From Stenocarpella maydis (Eukaryota; Ascomycota; Sordariomycetes; Diaporthales; Diaporthaceae), in contig NQMI01000124.1 of the NCBI GenBank assembly GCA_002270565.1, positions 1-64,000 on the forward strand: a stretch of DNA of 64,000 nt, written 5' to 3'. Below are positions 1 to 11,456 of the stretch, piece by piece (the first letter of the stretch is position 1; the number at the start of each line of letters is the position of its first letter). Under the pieces are notes generated by a model. The model did not search any database and was not told where the DNA came from. It saw nothing but the letters and a program-made list of their open reading frames with translations. The translations under genes were made by a program, and so were the position numbers.

Positions 1-3000
1 TTTTATATAACTAGGAGTAAGGTATTCCCTTATATAATGATATTTACAGTATTATTAAAGTAGGCCTTTAGTCTATTAGCATTATATAGTAAGAATAGGA
101 ATGGAGTTAAGATATTTATGATATAGTAGGTTGTCTCTTTAAGTTGGTTCCTTAGCTTGATTATCCTAATAGAAGTAATTATATCTGCTGGTCTAAACTT
201 AACTCTTACTATATCCTTCTTCCAGTTAATTATCATACTAAAATTCTCTTATATATATACTAGTGCCTAGGGCTTCCCTATTATTAAAAATTTAGCTACC
301 CTAATATCCTAGAGTTCCCCTTAATATATTATACTATATAAGTTATATAGTATAAAGCTTTCTGTAGTAGTTATCCTTAGAGCTGAGTAGATATATTTAC
401 CTATTGTATAGTAATTAAATGCTGCATTAATAAGGTGCTATTAGGGTATATCTTTATCCTCTAAGCCTTATAAATCCCATAATTGGTTTTCTATATGATT
501 AAGATCTGGGTCCTCTCCCTTATAGTTAAGTATAAATAACTAAAATTTACCCTCTCTCTAAAGAGGTTCCTAATTAAGGTTATTATATGCCTATAGGTAT
601 TAATCTCATGCATTACTCCGCTCCTTTTCAGAGTAGTTAGTAGACTAGCACCCTTCCTTCTTATATATAAAGTACTTCTTTAGTTAGCTTATTATATAAG
701 GTAGTCTGAATAGTTATTATAATAGGTATAATCATTACCCCAATTATATAAGGGGTTATTATAAAAACCAGCCCTTATCAAGCTATAGATAATTATATAA
801 AGAGCTTATTTAGGGGCAATTATATAAAGGCTTTTAGTAATTATTAAAGTTTAATATATACCTTTTATCTATAAAGTTGATTTTTGCTTTATCTTAGGTA
901 ATAAATTATTAGGTTGAGTTTCTCTCTATAGTTACTTGGATTGCTGCTTAAAGGTCTGTAAATAGGGCTTTATATATTGGTTTCTGGTTTATTAGAGCAT
1001 ATTCAAGCTCTAGCACTGCATGATATACTCGGGAAACTATTGTATAGAGTGCAATCTCTCCTTAGTATCCCTCTCCTAGGGCTCGTTGTGCGAGTTGGAA
1101 TTTGTTGAGAAGTACCTCTAGTACTTCTAGGAGTGTTTTCTCTGGATTCTCCCTTTTGACTTATATAAAGGATATAATCATCCAATCTGCCCAGTACTAG
1201 CTATAATTAGTATTTATATTAAAGTGTATATTCATTAGATTATATATTTCCTTTTATATTTTATCCAAGCCTATATAGTATAGGTAGAAGTTCTCTGCAT
1301 GATTTAACAGTATATTTAGGAAGACTATATAGTATTAATCCTCTTGGATTTGCAATCTTCTGTAGTACCCTATAAAGATTCATGCTCTATCATATAATAA
1401 GTTATATAGTCTCCCTATATAGTTATATTTCTTCCTTTATCCCTTATGGATGTTAGCTATAGCTTGGGGGTTAATTGGCTTGTTATAGACTATTCGGGTT
1501 GAAGGTAGGTTGTATGGAGCACTATTCATATAAATGGATTATGCGGTAAGTATGGTGTCTAGCTGCTGTGGGAAATTGCCTACCTCTTGCATATATCTCG
1601 CACCAGGAGGTATCTGTTATATAGGATAGGTTTCTACTATCTGTGCTCATGCAGTTTGGGGGGCTTTATATGAATAGGATTGTTGCTATTATTTATGCAG
1701 CTTAATAGTTACTCATATGGGTTATATTAATTGCTATCTAGCTGGTGATATTATAGCTTATATAGGGCTAGGTAGGGTTTATTAAGTTTGCTATAGTTGC
1801 CTATAGCTTGCCTTTCTAGCCTTAATAAGTTATATAATTCTTGCTAAATAGGATCCTCCTGATATTTATATTCCCTCTTTACTAATTAGATAAAGTAGAT
1901 CTTTCTTGAATATATAAGGGACCTAATTAAATTAGTAGGTAGTTTACCCCTTGAAGTTTATAACTAAAGAGTCTAGGAGTAGATTCCTATATAGTTGTAG
2001 TTAGGTGTCCTTTATTAGGACTTATGTAAAGTATATAGTAAGGTATATCTCTAAGGGTAGTTCTTCTAGGTTGATCTTATCCTTATTTTAGAATTATAGG
2101 TCTATCTATTATTGCTACCTTAAGATTAGTATTATACTCCCTTTAGCTATTTCTTTATATATAACTATAGGAGGTAGTCTTTCTATATTCTAGTTAGAAG
2201 GTCTAGGAATATTCTCTTTAGGGTTATTTAATATAGCTAATATCCTAATAGTTTTTATATTGGTTTATATAAGTTAAGGTATTTTATTATATAGTTGTAT
2301 ATACTCCCTTTATCTTATTTATATAGATTACCTCTTATACTACCTCCTGATCCTTATTTAATAGTAATAGGTGTGATTTATATAAGATAGATAGAGATTG
2401 TCTTCTAGGTGACCTTCTTTCTTGTGCTGCGCTGCAGCTTAGTTGAGGAGATCCTTAAGCTCTTTGCATAAGCATATGACTCTGGCTATTCTGCTTCCTA
2501 ATCCTCATTCGGTAGTGCAGCTAGGGAGTTGTATGGGGGCTTGTCTCTTTACTCTTGCCAATCTGTAATTGCGCTAAGTAATTACTGATTAGTATTGAAT
2601 GGTCTTTATTATATGGCTGTTAGTATGTATGTATAGTGGTTATCGAACTGGTTCTGTTATTTGATGATCTATCTAGGTTCTGAAATGAGGGAGGGGAAGC
2701 ACACGGTAGGGGCTTAAGGCGTCCGTGCGGTACCTAGGTGGCTGACTAAGCCACCTCGTCCCCATACTGATGTGCGATCCTAAGTGCTATTCTAATAATA
2801 TATATATATTATAATTTGATAAATTTAACTATAGCATCTAGCTCCAACTGCCTTAGTCCGTAAGGCTAGTCCCTTATTGCTAAATATATTAGTTCCCAAT
2901 AACAATATAAAATATTTACATCTTAAGTTATATAATAATGTTATTTAATATAGGGTATCAGGAAGTAGATAGGACTAGGAAGTAGCTGGTTAATTTTCTA

Positions 3001-3830
3001 TATAAAAAACATTTATATATACCCTACTAAAACTTTTAAACTTAGCCTAAAATAGATGTAAATTCTAGGGTAGTTTAAATTTTATATACTTTAATTATGT
3101 CATTTTTCAAAGGAAATTAAGATTTTTCTTACATAAGCTATATTAGAAAAACTCAAACTATAAGGGGCTAAAATTAAATTTGTTCAATAATTAAGCTTAA
3201 AGAAATCTAAAATTCCCTCAAAGAAATACTATAGCTTATTTATATACCTGTAATCAAATCTCAAAAGTTTGATCCATTTTGGGCCTAGTTTCAGGGTATT
3301 AATATGGTATATATAGACATACTTTATATGGGAAAGTAGGGTAGCTACTTCCTAGTCCTAGCCACTTCCTGGTATTCTATTTTATATATAGTCCTTAATA
3401 ATATTAAAGTGAAAATTGCTTTAAATATAATAAGCTAATTAACTATTAGGATTAATAATACTAATGTAAATTATTACAATTTAAGATTATAACTTCTAAT
3501 ATAAAATAGTACTTTATAATTTATTATTAGAAAAGGAATTAAATTTTGATTATTAGGAATATACATTATAAATTAATTATTTATAATTTAAACTAATTTT
3601 GCCATTCTTTAAAACTAATTATAATTTATTTTAACTAAGAAGAGGAACTTAAAGGATATAACTGGTTTATAAAATTACTTTTAAAATATTAAGTTAATTT
3701 ATAAGCCTAGAGTTATATTTTATTAGTTAACCTAAGAATAAAGCTTTTTAAATAGTAACTAAGATTAATTAAGGTTATAATGGTAATCAAGGGTTTTAAG
3801 GCATAAGGATTGGTAAGATGATTAAGGTGG
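1..3830. repeat. AT-rich, RIP-like degenerated block
   Basis: The block is dominated by TA, TAT and TTA words and is densely interrupted by stop codons in all frames, with no credible coding sequence. Composition changes sharply near 3830, where ordinary GC-richer sequence begins. In Pezizomycotina this is the usual look of transposon DNA mutated by RIP (CpA to TpA). No recognisable transposase or reverse transcriptase reading survives. Small GC-richer islands, such as 2690-2760, interrupt the block. Confidence 0.75.
2955..3375. mobile_element. MITE-like element with inverted-repeat ends
   Basis: The left arm (2955-2987) and the reverse complement of the right arm (3343-3375) match at 29 of 33 positions, sharing the core GGACTAGGAAGTAGCT. 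Three of the four differences are transitions, as RIP would produce. Weaker similarity continues inward on both sides. The roughly 420-bp interior has no coding potential. The size and symmetry suggest a non-autonomous DNA transposon. No clear target-site duplication was found, so the exact ends are open. Confidence 0.5.
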
Positions 3831-4308
3831 GCGGGATAATGTGTGAGTGTTTGTGCGTGGGTGAATTGGGGCCCTACTGTTTACTTAGGTAGGTAGGTAG
3901 TCATCTAGCAAGGCCCACTTGCCTACACCCTCCAGCAGTACTTAAGACCTTTTCCCCGCACCCCTCCAACCTTTCCCCTCACATAGCAAGTAGCGCCGAA
4001 TTTATCCTTTATGGACGTATTGAGGAGAGCTGCCTTGTCTCTGTATCCCTTCTTGTGTAAGATAATATAAAAGTTGGGGACTGGTTGCAATGTGGTAGAA
4101 GAAACAGTTGATAGCTGAAAAGTCCGAAAGTGGAGTTTGGTTGCAAACTAGCCTCTGTTCCAGCGTACTCGTCACATTTCTGCACCCCTCTCCGTCGGAC
4201 GCACACTTCACATGTAGTCCAACTAGTGGATTGGTTAGAATTCGCCGACGATGCTGCGCGCTCAACCTAGCCACTCGTCCTCGGGTGAGCCACCGCGGCC
4301 CAGTCGAC
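3831..4308. other. intergenic, upstream of the NLR gene
   Basis: This is the transition from the AT-rich block to normal sequence. It includes a short run of TAGG repeats near 3890-3900. A short 5' exon of the following gene could lie here, because the reading frame stays open upstream of its first ATG, but nothing specific supports one. Confidence 0.4.
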
Positions 4309-6975
4309 ATGGATGTCGAAGTTGTCGCAGAATTGCAGGAACGGTTCTGGTTACTGGAGCATGACAAGTTCAAAAGTTGGCTACAATTGCATGGAAATGC
4401 CAGTTTCTGGCTTCATGGAATCCGTAAGAATTGCTTTGTTTTATTTTTAACGTCGGGCGTTGACTAACCTGGAGCACATAGCTGGAGCTGGGAAGACTAT
4501 GCTGAGCGCGATTGTGGTACAGACCCTACTGGCGGCTCCCAAAAGCGAAAGAAACCATGCCATCGCTTATTTCTACTGCGACCGCAACAGTCCTACACAC
4601 AGCGACCCACTCCCTATCTTGCAAAGCATTGTAAGGCAGCTTGCGTCCGGGTCAGTTGGCAAGCAAGGGCTGAACCGACATGTGTACGAGCTCTACGTGG
4701 AACAGAAGGCTATCGGTTTTCCGTCGGATGGGCCAAGCCTTGAGACTTGCCAAGTTCTATTGCCTCAGCTTGTGGCCTCATATTCGAGAACAACCATCGT
4801 GTTGGACGGCCTGGATGAATACAACCAATTTACAAGATATGAATTAATAGACACTTTAAGGGGATTGATGACGCATCCTGGCCATGGCTGCATTCTGAAG
4901 ATCTTCGTCTCGAGCCGGGACGACAGGGATCTAAAAGACAACTACACTGGCAGATTTAATCTTGATGTCAACTCTGATAAGAATCACGTAGACATTGGCA
5001 AGTATGTGGAATCGCGACTGCAGCAAGGGGCGAAACACATTTTCCACGAGCCCTTGACCCCAGAAAAACAAGACTTGAGAGACATGATGCCCTTCACGTT
5101 CCAGGAAAAGAGTGAGGGAATGTAAGTGCAAATCTTGATGTTGTATCAGCCTTGCCATCTTTAAGAGCTGACGTCTTCAGGTTTCAATGGGCTGTACTAC
5201 AGATGAATGGGCTTCTCAGATGTCTCAAATTCTGGCGTCGTGACGATTTCAAGGAGACACTACGTTCTTACCTCTCCAAACTGCCGAAGGGACTGGAGAA
5301 AACATACCAGCAAATCATGAGCTGCATCGAAGAAGATACACTCGGGGTTGATGTGGCGAGAAGAGCTTTCTGGTGTGTCACGCACGCGAAACGACGCCTG
5401 TCTCCCAAAGAGCTTGTGGCGGCTGTCTTTCAATCACCTGAAGAAGACATTTTCAGGAATCCGAGCATCACTATTGATGACGTCCTGGAGTGCTGCCAAA
5501 ACTTAATTGTCCAAGACGAAGAAGAGTGCAGGCTCTCACATCTGTCCGTTGCAGAGTTTCTCGAATCCTATGACGTTCTGAGACCTCAAATTTCGGAGGT
5601 GAATCTACTCGGGAAGCTCTGCCTGCAGCTTCTCCTTGGCCCCGACCCCGACCCCCAAACTCGGCCGCGCCATGCACTGGAAGGCTACAAAAACTATTGG
5701 CATGCTCATTTCTCTCAGCACAACTTCGAAACTGTCGATACCAAGGCCACGGAACTTCTATTGGAGTTTCTTGGGCTACCAGAAGCGGTCAGCGACTCCT
5801 TGGGAAGATGGCGTCGAAGTCGTCACAATGATTTCCTTGCCGACGCACCAACTGCAATCACAGCGTTAGAGTTGGGGCTTGTGACCACTTTGAGCTACTG
5901 GTTCAGGAGATCTCAGCTCCATCCGGACTATTCCTACAATCAGCAAAGCCTCCTGTACCGCGTTGTCAGAGAAAAGCGTCATACGACAACGACCACTACA
6001 CTATTACACATATATCCTAACGAAAAGGAGTTTCGGCAGGATGTGTTTGACTGCCTTCTGGATCATGGTGCAGACATAAATGCTCGGATGGGCCCAAATG
6101 GACCGACTGCCCTTTTGGCCGCTGTGCGCAACGAAAACGCGGACCTAGACAGATTTCTACTCAACACACCCACTCTAGATACCAAGGTCAACCATGGTGT
6201 ACACCCTGCAAAGGGTTACCCACTCTGTCTTGCAATCAGCTTGTTACCTTTCCCTGAAACTTACAGAAGAGAAAGAGAAACAATACGCTATGAAGTCCTA
6301 ACAGCCCTGCTAGATGCAGGCGCTGATCCCAATTTGACAGGCGTCTACAATGGCTTCCTCCCAGCGCTCCACTTGAACGTGGAGCGCTGCCGAGATGATG
6401 GGGAGCCTTGGGATAGTGAACAACATGGCAGGAAATACGACCCGGATTTCACAGATCTGCTTCTTCATTGCAAGCATCCCGCAGACATCAACCGACAAAC
6501 TATATAGTACGGAACAGCTCTTGCGTTCGCTGTAACCATCCACAACGCAATAGCTGTTGAGCATTTACTAAGCCTTGGGGCTAATCATAACTTGGGTCGG
6601 CCGCTGTATACCCATCTCAACATTGTTCTCCTTATTGAACTTCCAGACCCGAGATTATTACGTCCATCGGTCGATGTTGTTCAGCATCTGGTCAACGCTG
6701 GTGCTCTAGATTATCTCTTGGGCCTTCCTGAAAGAGAGAAGACTCAAATGGACTTGGATTTTGAAGGGAGATTGCTGGTTCTGGAGCAATGCATGCCAAG
6801 AGGTGTTGTTCTGCAAAGTGACGACGACTACAAGGCTTTCTTCGAAAGAGTTCGGCGTGCGAAAGAGTTCGGCGTGCGAAAGAGTTCGGCGTGCGAAAGA
6901 GTTCGGCGTGCGAAATTGCGGGACCTGCTGATCTTATCAGCAATTCCTGCTGATAATAAGGTTCTCAAGGAATAG
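4309..6975 (+). pseudogene. NACHT-ankyrin NLR (STAND) gene with in-frame TAG
   Basis: Three exons fit: 4309-4423, 4482-5121 and 5181-6975 (introns 58 and 59 bp, the first with a TTGACTAAC branch site). The first splice recreates Walker A, GIPGAGKT (about residues 37-44). Walker B is IVLDGLDEY (about 143-151), followed by a sensor-like VSSRDD. Then come the GMFQWAVLQ helix and winged-helix region usual in fungal NACHT-ankyrin receptors, and degenerate ankyrin repeats such as LLDHGADINA and LLDAGADPN. Fungal NLRs of this type act in non-self recognition and programmed cell death. The frame is interrupted at 6505-6507 by TAG. Ankyrin-like sequence continues in the same frame for 155 more codons, so this reads as a nonsense mutation or a truncated 693-residue allele. 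No intron was found that removes the stop. No N-terminal effector domain is visible, so a 5' exon may be missing. Confidence 0.8.
6844..6911 (+). repeat. four exact copies of a 17-bp tandem repeat in the NLR 3' region
   Basis: The unit GAAAGAGTTCGGCGTGC occurs at 6844-6860, 6861-6877, 6878-6894 and 6895-6911 with no mismatch. Because 17 is not a multiple of three, successive copies are read in different frames and return to the first after three copies. It lies downstream of the TAG at 6505. Confidence 0.95.
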
Positions 6976-7289
6976 TTTTCTTTTATTTCAGCGACTTCAG
7001 TGTTGGGGCTATGTACCGTGCGTTGTTTCTATTAGTGGCTTTGCACATGACAGTGACCAGAATATCTGGTTTAAGTGGTCAATGGTCTTTCCATTATTTC
7101 ACAAACATATGATTTATGACCACATTTTATTTCCCTGAAATTTCCCACCCATTTTTCAATCACCCTGCCTGTAAAACATCAATCTTTGTCTCATGTGCCA
7201 CAAATACAGCACTCGGACTGCCCGCTTAACAAGTTGTTTCTGTGGATGTCTCACTCAATATGCCCATGGTGTGCCATTACATGTTGGAT
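6976..7289. other. intergenic between convergent genes
   Basis: This 314-bp spacer separates the 3' ends of the NLR gene (+) and the DHA2 transporter (-). No gene or repeat is seen in it. Confidence 0.5.
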
Positions 7290-9186
7290 TCAAACCGCGG
7301 GAATGGTATCCTTCCCTTCCGTCTCCTCGTGACTGGGCATCTTCTTGAATGGCACCACAAGGGCCAATACAACCATGAATGCGGAACCGGCTATAACGAA
7401 AGCGAAGACATCTTTTATTCCGACCATGTACGCGTCAAGGATAGAGGCCAACTCATCGCCGCTGAAGACGCGCTGAATATCAGACGCACCGGTGCCCAAA
7501 ACCTGTGCCGCATTGATATTTGGAGAATCGCTCTCGAGCGTCTGCAGAAGGCGGTTGGCGAAGATAGACTGGGATGCTGTGAGGAAGTAGCTACCAGCAA
7601 TGGACTGGAACACTGAAGGAAGGGTCAGAAACTTCGAGCAATGTTGAGGGATCGACTTTCGGGTCCTTACTGAGCATGATGGAGGTTGTGGATGCCATGT
7701 CCTCTGGCTTCGAGAAAGCTTGCAGCGTCGTCATCGGAACCTGGCTACCGAGTCCAATCCCGATTCCAAAAATCACTTGAGGGCCGATATACCGGGCCTG
7801 CGAACTATGGATGTCCATTGTGTAGAACAAAGCTGCGCCAACTGTGGCCAACAACCCAGCGGCGATCTGGTAGGGTTGCAAGAGACGAGTTTTCCCAATC
7901 AGGGTCCCGCTAATTACAGACCCCACAGCAAAGAAGGCGATATATGGAACGGCATTGACGCCACTCGTGATCGCAGACTGCCCATGTATAGACTGGAAGT
8001 AAATTGGGAGATAGAATTGCATATCGAAGTTGGCGAGGTTGGTGCTTGAGGCGGAACCGTTGGTTAGCTAAGTGGGACCCGAAAAGAGATCTATGGTCGG
8101 TGTCTCGGTAGATACTCACATAAAACCATATAATGCGTTGGCCCATGTCAGGCGCGGCTTCAGCAGGTGCAAGGGCACCATTGCATATTCACCTTCTAGC
8201 CACTGCAGGATTACGAAAGCAATCGTTAAGACAAGCCACAGGACCAAGGTAGCAATAACGGAGCCGTCACTCCATGGCTTGCTCTGGCCGCCCCACTGGA
8301 GGGCCAGGGTGAAGCAGATGAGTGAGGTGAGAAGCAAAGTGAAGCCTGGGATATCGAGTTGCATAAAAATCTCCTTCCATGTGGCCGGCACAGGCTTGAT
8401 GTGCTTCGGGACGTGAAAGAAGAAAACGACCATGGCGATAACAAGGCCCCCAACGGGAAGGTTGATCCAGAAACACCACCGCCAGGTCACCTCGCTCGTG
8501 AAAGCACCTCCGATCAGGGGGCCCACGATGGTTGAAACCATGAAGACGCCCATCCAGGAGCCGATCAGCATGGGGCGCAGCTTTGGCTCTGCCACGTAGC
8601 TGATCATGAGGACGGAGCCGCCGAGGGTGCCAGCACAACCCCAGCCCTGAAGGGCCCGGCCGACGATGAGGGCGGGGCTGTTCTGCGCCGCTGCGGCCAC
8701 GATGCTCCCAACCATGAAGATCAGGACGGAGACAAGGTAGACGATCTTGGCCGAAAGGTATTTATACAGCTTTCCCCACATGGGCGATGAAGCGCCTACA
8801 AGGAGGAAGCATGCACTTCCATACCAGCCGACATCGTCGAGCCGGTGGAACTCATCTGAGATAGCAGGGATCGCGGTGGCAACGATGCCCTACAGGTAGA
8901 TAATAGCAGGCCCTATTAGCGAGTGAGAACCTCACATAATTTAAGGGGAAAAACTGACAATATCCAAGGCTGCGAGAAGCGTGGCCAGAAATATCGTGAT
9001 CATAATCATGGAGAGGCGGAAGCCCGTCGCGTAGTCGGGCTCTTCTTGGGCTGGCGTGTCTACATCTTGCTTTTCCGTGGGAGTGCCTGATATAGACGGC
9101 TGTTCAGTCGTGTCGGCCGATTTCTCCATGGCCTCTGAGCTGGTGGAAAAGTCAAGGTTCTGTGCCGCCATGATTTCTGTCGTCAT
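7290..9186 (-). CDS. DHA2-family MFS drug:H+ antiporter
   Basis: Four exons on the minus strand fit: 9186-8959, 8889-8120, 8044-7671 and 7612-7290. They give about 564 residues, the usual length for 14-helix DHA2 carriers. The first splice yields AALDIGIVATAIPAI, the classic first-helix motif. WGKLYKYLSAK follows helix 2, and FWINLPVGG marks the middle of the protein as in toxin and drug exporters. The N-terminal 50 residues are acidic and Ser/Thr-rich, as expected for a cytosolic tail. The start could instead be the ATG at 9171. The family exports small molecules across the plasma membrane by proton exchange, and many members sit in metabolite clusters. Its position beside a SnoaL-like protein and an adenylating enzyme fits that role; the substrate is unknown. 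Confidence 0.88.
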
Positions 9187-10018
9187 CTGTTGTACCGTAG
9201 GTCCAAAAGCCTCTCTTCCTTGACCTGTGCTGTGGGAAATGGCAGACTTGAAGGAAAGATGCCCCAGAGCACAGCCTGAGGTCAACGAACCTACATGTAG
9301 TAGTTATCAAACTGCCCAAACAAAGCAAAAGACTCCATCCTCGCAATTCGCAGCCTTACTAATATCCTCTGTTTACAAATCAACCCAGGTAGAATGCACT
9401 GGATTGGGAAATTGATTGTCTGAAGAAAGAACCGGCCGGAGATACTAGTGCACAGTCCGCGCATTGTCCCGGTCGAGACAGCTGGACAGGTCGGGCCAAT
9501 AGCAAATGTCTTGGCTGCAGCCAGCCGCAGCAAAGGCACGACACCCCTGTCACATAGGGTGGCTCGATAATAAGCCCATGCCCCAACATGTCATCCCTTG
9601 AGCTTTCTTTGGTTCCTCCTCGGTAGGTTCTGTGCTTAGCTTTAAGCCTATTGCTCTGCCTGCTCGGCCTGCTGTGTGACGCACGCAGATAGAATCATGT
9701 TGACTAGGGTGTTTGAGTCGGTAGAATTCATATAATTCATTCCATTGGAAGAGCAAAGTCTGATGGGACTTCGTTCTAAGAATTTGACACTACTGACAGT
9801 TTGCACAGAGCACTTGAAGAGCACAATGTATGCTAGTGCAGGCTATCATGCCATATCGACCAGTCATCCATTGCCCGAAACAGGAGACATGCTGCACCCA
9901 TTGTTCATCCAAGACAGGCTCCTTTAAAGCAGACGATTCCGCACCACTGGCCAATGTTCATCTCGAATACACGGCAATTCCTACTGCAGAAATTTTGCAA
10001 CTATTGGATATGATGCGC
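9187..10018. other. intergenic, DHA2 promoter side
   Basis: This 832-bp stretch separates the start of the DHA2 gene from the 3' end of the SnoaL-like gene. The open frames on both strands are short and have no family features. No repeats were seen. Confidence 0.45.
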
Positions 10019-10547
10019 TTAATGGCCGGCGTCCTTCTGTGGTCCCAGATACCCCATAAACTTGGGAAAGAAATCTCGATAGAACGCTGAATCCACCATC
10101 TCTTCCAGCCTGCTAACCTTCTTTCCGTCCGGGGTGAGCCAAACAAAGATGGCGTACTCGTTGGTCCACTTCTCACCCGGTAGAGGCGTGTCTGCCACCG
10201 AGGTCGCATAGACAGCAGCGGTTCCCTTGGCAACATCGTGTACCACGTTCTTGATCTCGAGCTACTCGAAGCGTAAGCCGGGCTGTCAACGTCGGCGGTG
10301 GAGGGGTAAAATAACAGAGACAAGAGCTTACCTTCCAGTTCGTCAGACTCTTGACGAGTGTCGGGTAGACTACTTCGGCCTCAGCCCGCGAGGTGAGCGG
10401 CGTCCCTAGTGAGAAGGGCAGCAGTCTTTGTTTGAAGTCGTCCGACCAAAGATTTATAGTGTCTTCCCACGCCTGACTTTTCCATGATTCTAGGAATTTG
10501 TTAAGTGTGTCGGCTTGGACTCGAGCCAGGGCAGATGTTCCTGACAT
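10019..10547 (-). CDS. SnoaL/NTF2-like small protein
   Basis: Two exons (10547-10332 and 10261-10019, with a 70-bp intron) give 152 residues. The splice joins LTNWK to LEIKNVVHD, an uninterrupted NTF2-like strand pattern. The N-terminal helices (ALARVQADTLNKFLESW) and the later EYAIFVWLTPDGKKVSRLEEMVDS follow the cone-shaped SnoaL/NTF2 fold. In fungal metabolite clusters such proteins act as cyclases, isomerases or hydratases, and some have no known catalysis. The gene is divergent from the adenylating enzyme, with a shared 909-bp intergenic region that could drive both. Family assignment rests on pattern and length; the reaction is unknown. Confidence 0.7.
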
Positions 10548-11456
10548 GCTTGAGAATCAAGGGTATTTTTGCGTAAAGCAGGTGTGTAAAACGGTCTGGT
10601 ATTCCACGCACCAGGCTGACACGCGATACTTGTAAATATATCAAACTAATCGTATCGAACGTCGGAGCTTTTGACTAGGTATGGCTCAGCAACGCCATTT
10701 CTCACGAGGCTATAGTTTTCGGTCTCCGGTAGGAACCATCCATGTACCCTTCAAAGATGAAAGTGATCATATGAAGAAAACAAGAACCCTGTAATTGGAA
10801 ACCGAAATCATCTCTCTCGGGGTATTCGAGTCCTTCTGGAATCCTAGCGTGCCCTCGGACCGCGTTGGAATACACCTTTCGCCAGTCTGACAAAAGCCAT
10901 TTCTCCAGTCCCCATCGTAAGGTCTACTTACAGAATAGACAAGCTTTGGGACAGGTTGTAACGTTAACACCTCTATGGGTCCGTAATTTTTGCAAAAAAA
11001 AAAAAACAGAGGATTTGGTGCCATTCCAATAGATATGTGCAACGGCGCACCACACTATTCGGGCTGGGAGTTGTCAGCATCTGCTCCTCAAACTCACAGG
11101 TTTGCCCTGAAAGTACGGACTCCGACCTTTGCTGACATTCCACATTTGATCCAATTGGCCATCATCAATCCACCAGCTGGGATGACACAAGGCAGCTCTC
11201 AGAGGCGTAGCATTATACGAATGCCATGTTTTCCTTTTTCAGATATCTCCAACAAATATACTACCGGGATAAATTTCCCTCGGTATACAAAATTTGACTT
11301 GATGCAAAGCAGTGTAAATGACACGCTGCTAGTCCTATGTGCTTCCGCAACTAGGTACCTAGGTAGCCCAAAAGAGTCGAGCCCACCTGGCAGCATCGGT
11401 AAGAGTCAATCTACCAGACAGGTTAGTTGAGCTCCATGTGATTTCATTTTCGGATT
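10548..11456. promoter_or_regulatory. shared divergent promoter region
   Basis: The SnoaL-like gene runs left and the adenylating-enzyme gene runs right from this 909-bp region. It contains a 13-A run (10994-11006) and the palindrome ACCTAGGT at 11357-11364, about 95 bp before the adenylating-enzyme ATG. Co-regulation is inferred only from the arrangement. Confidence 0.4.
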
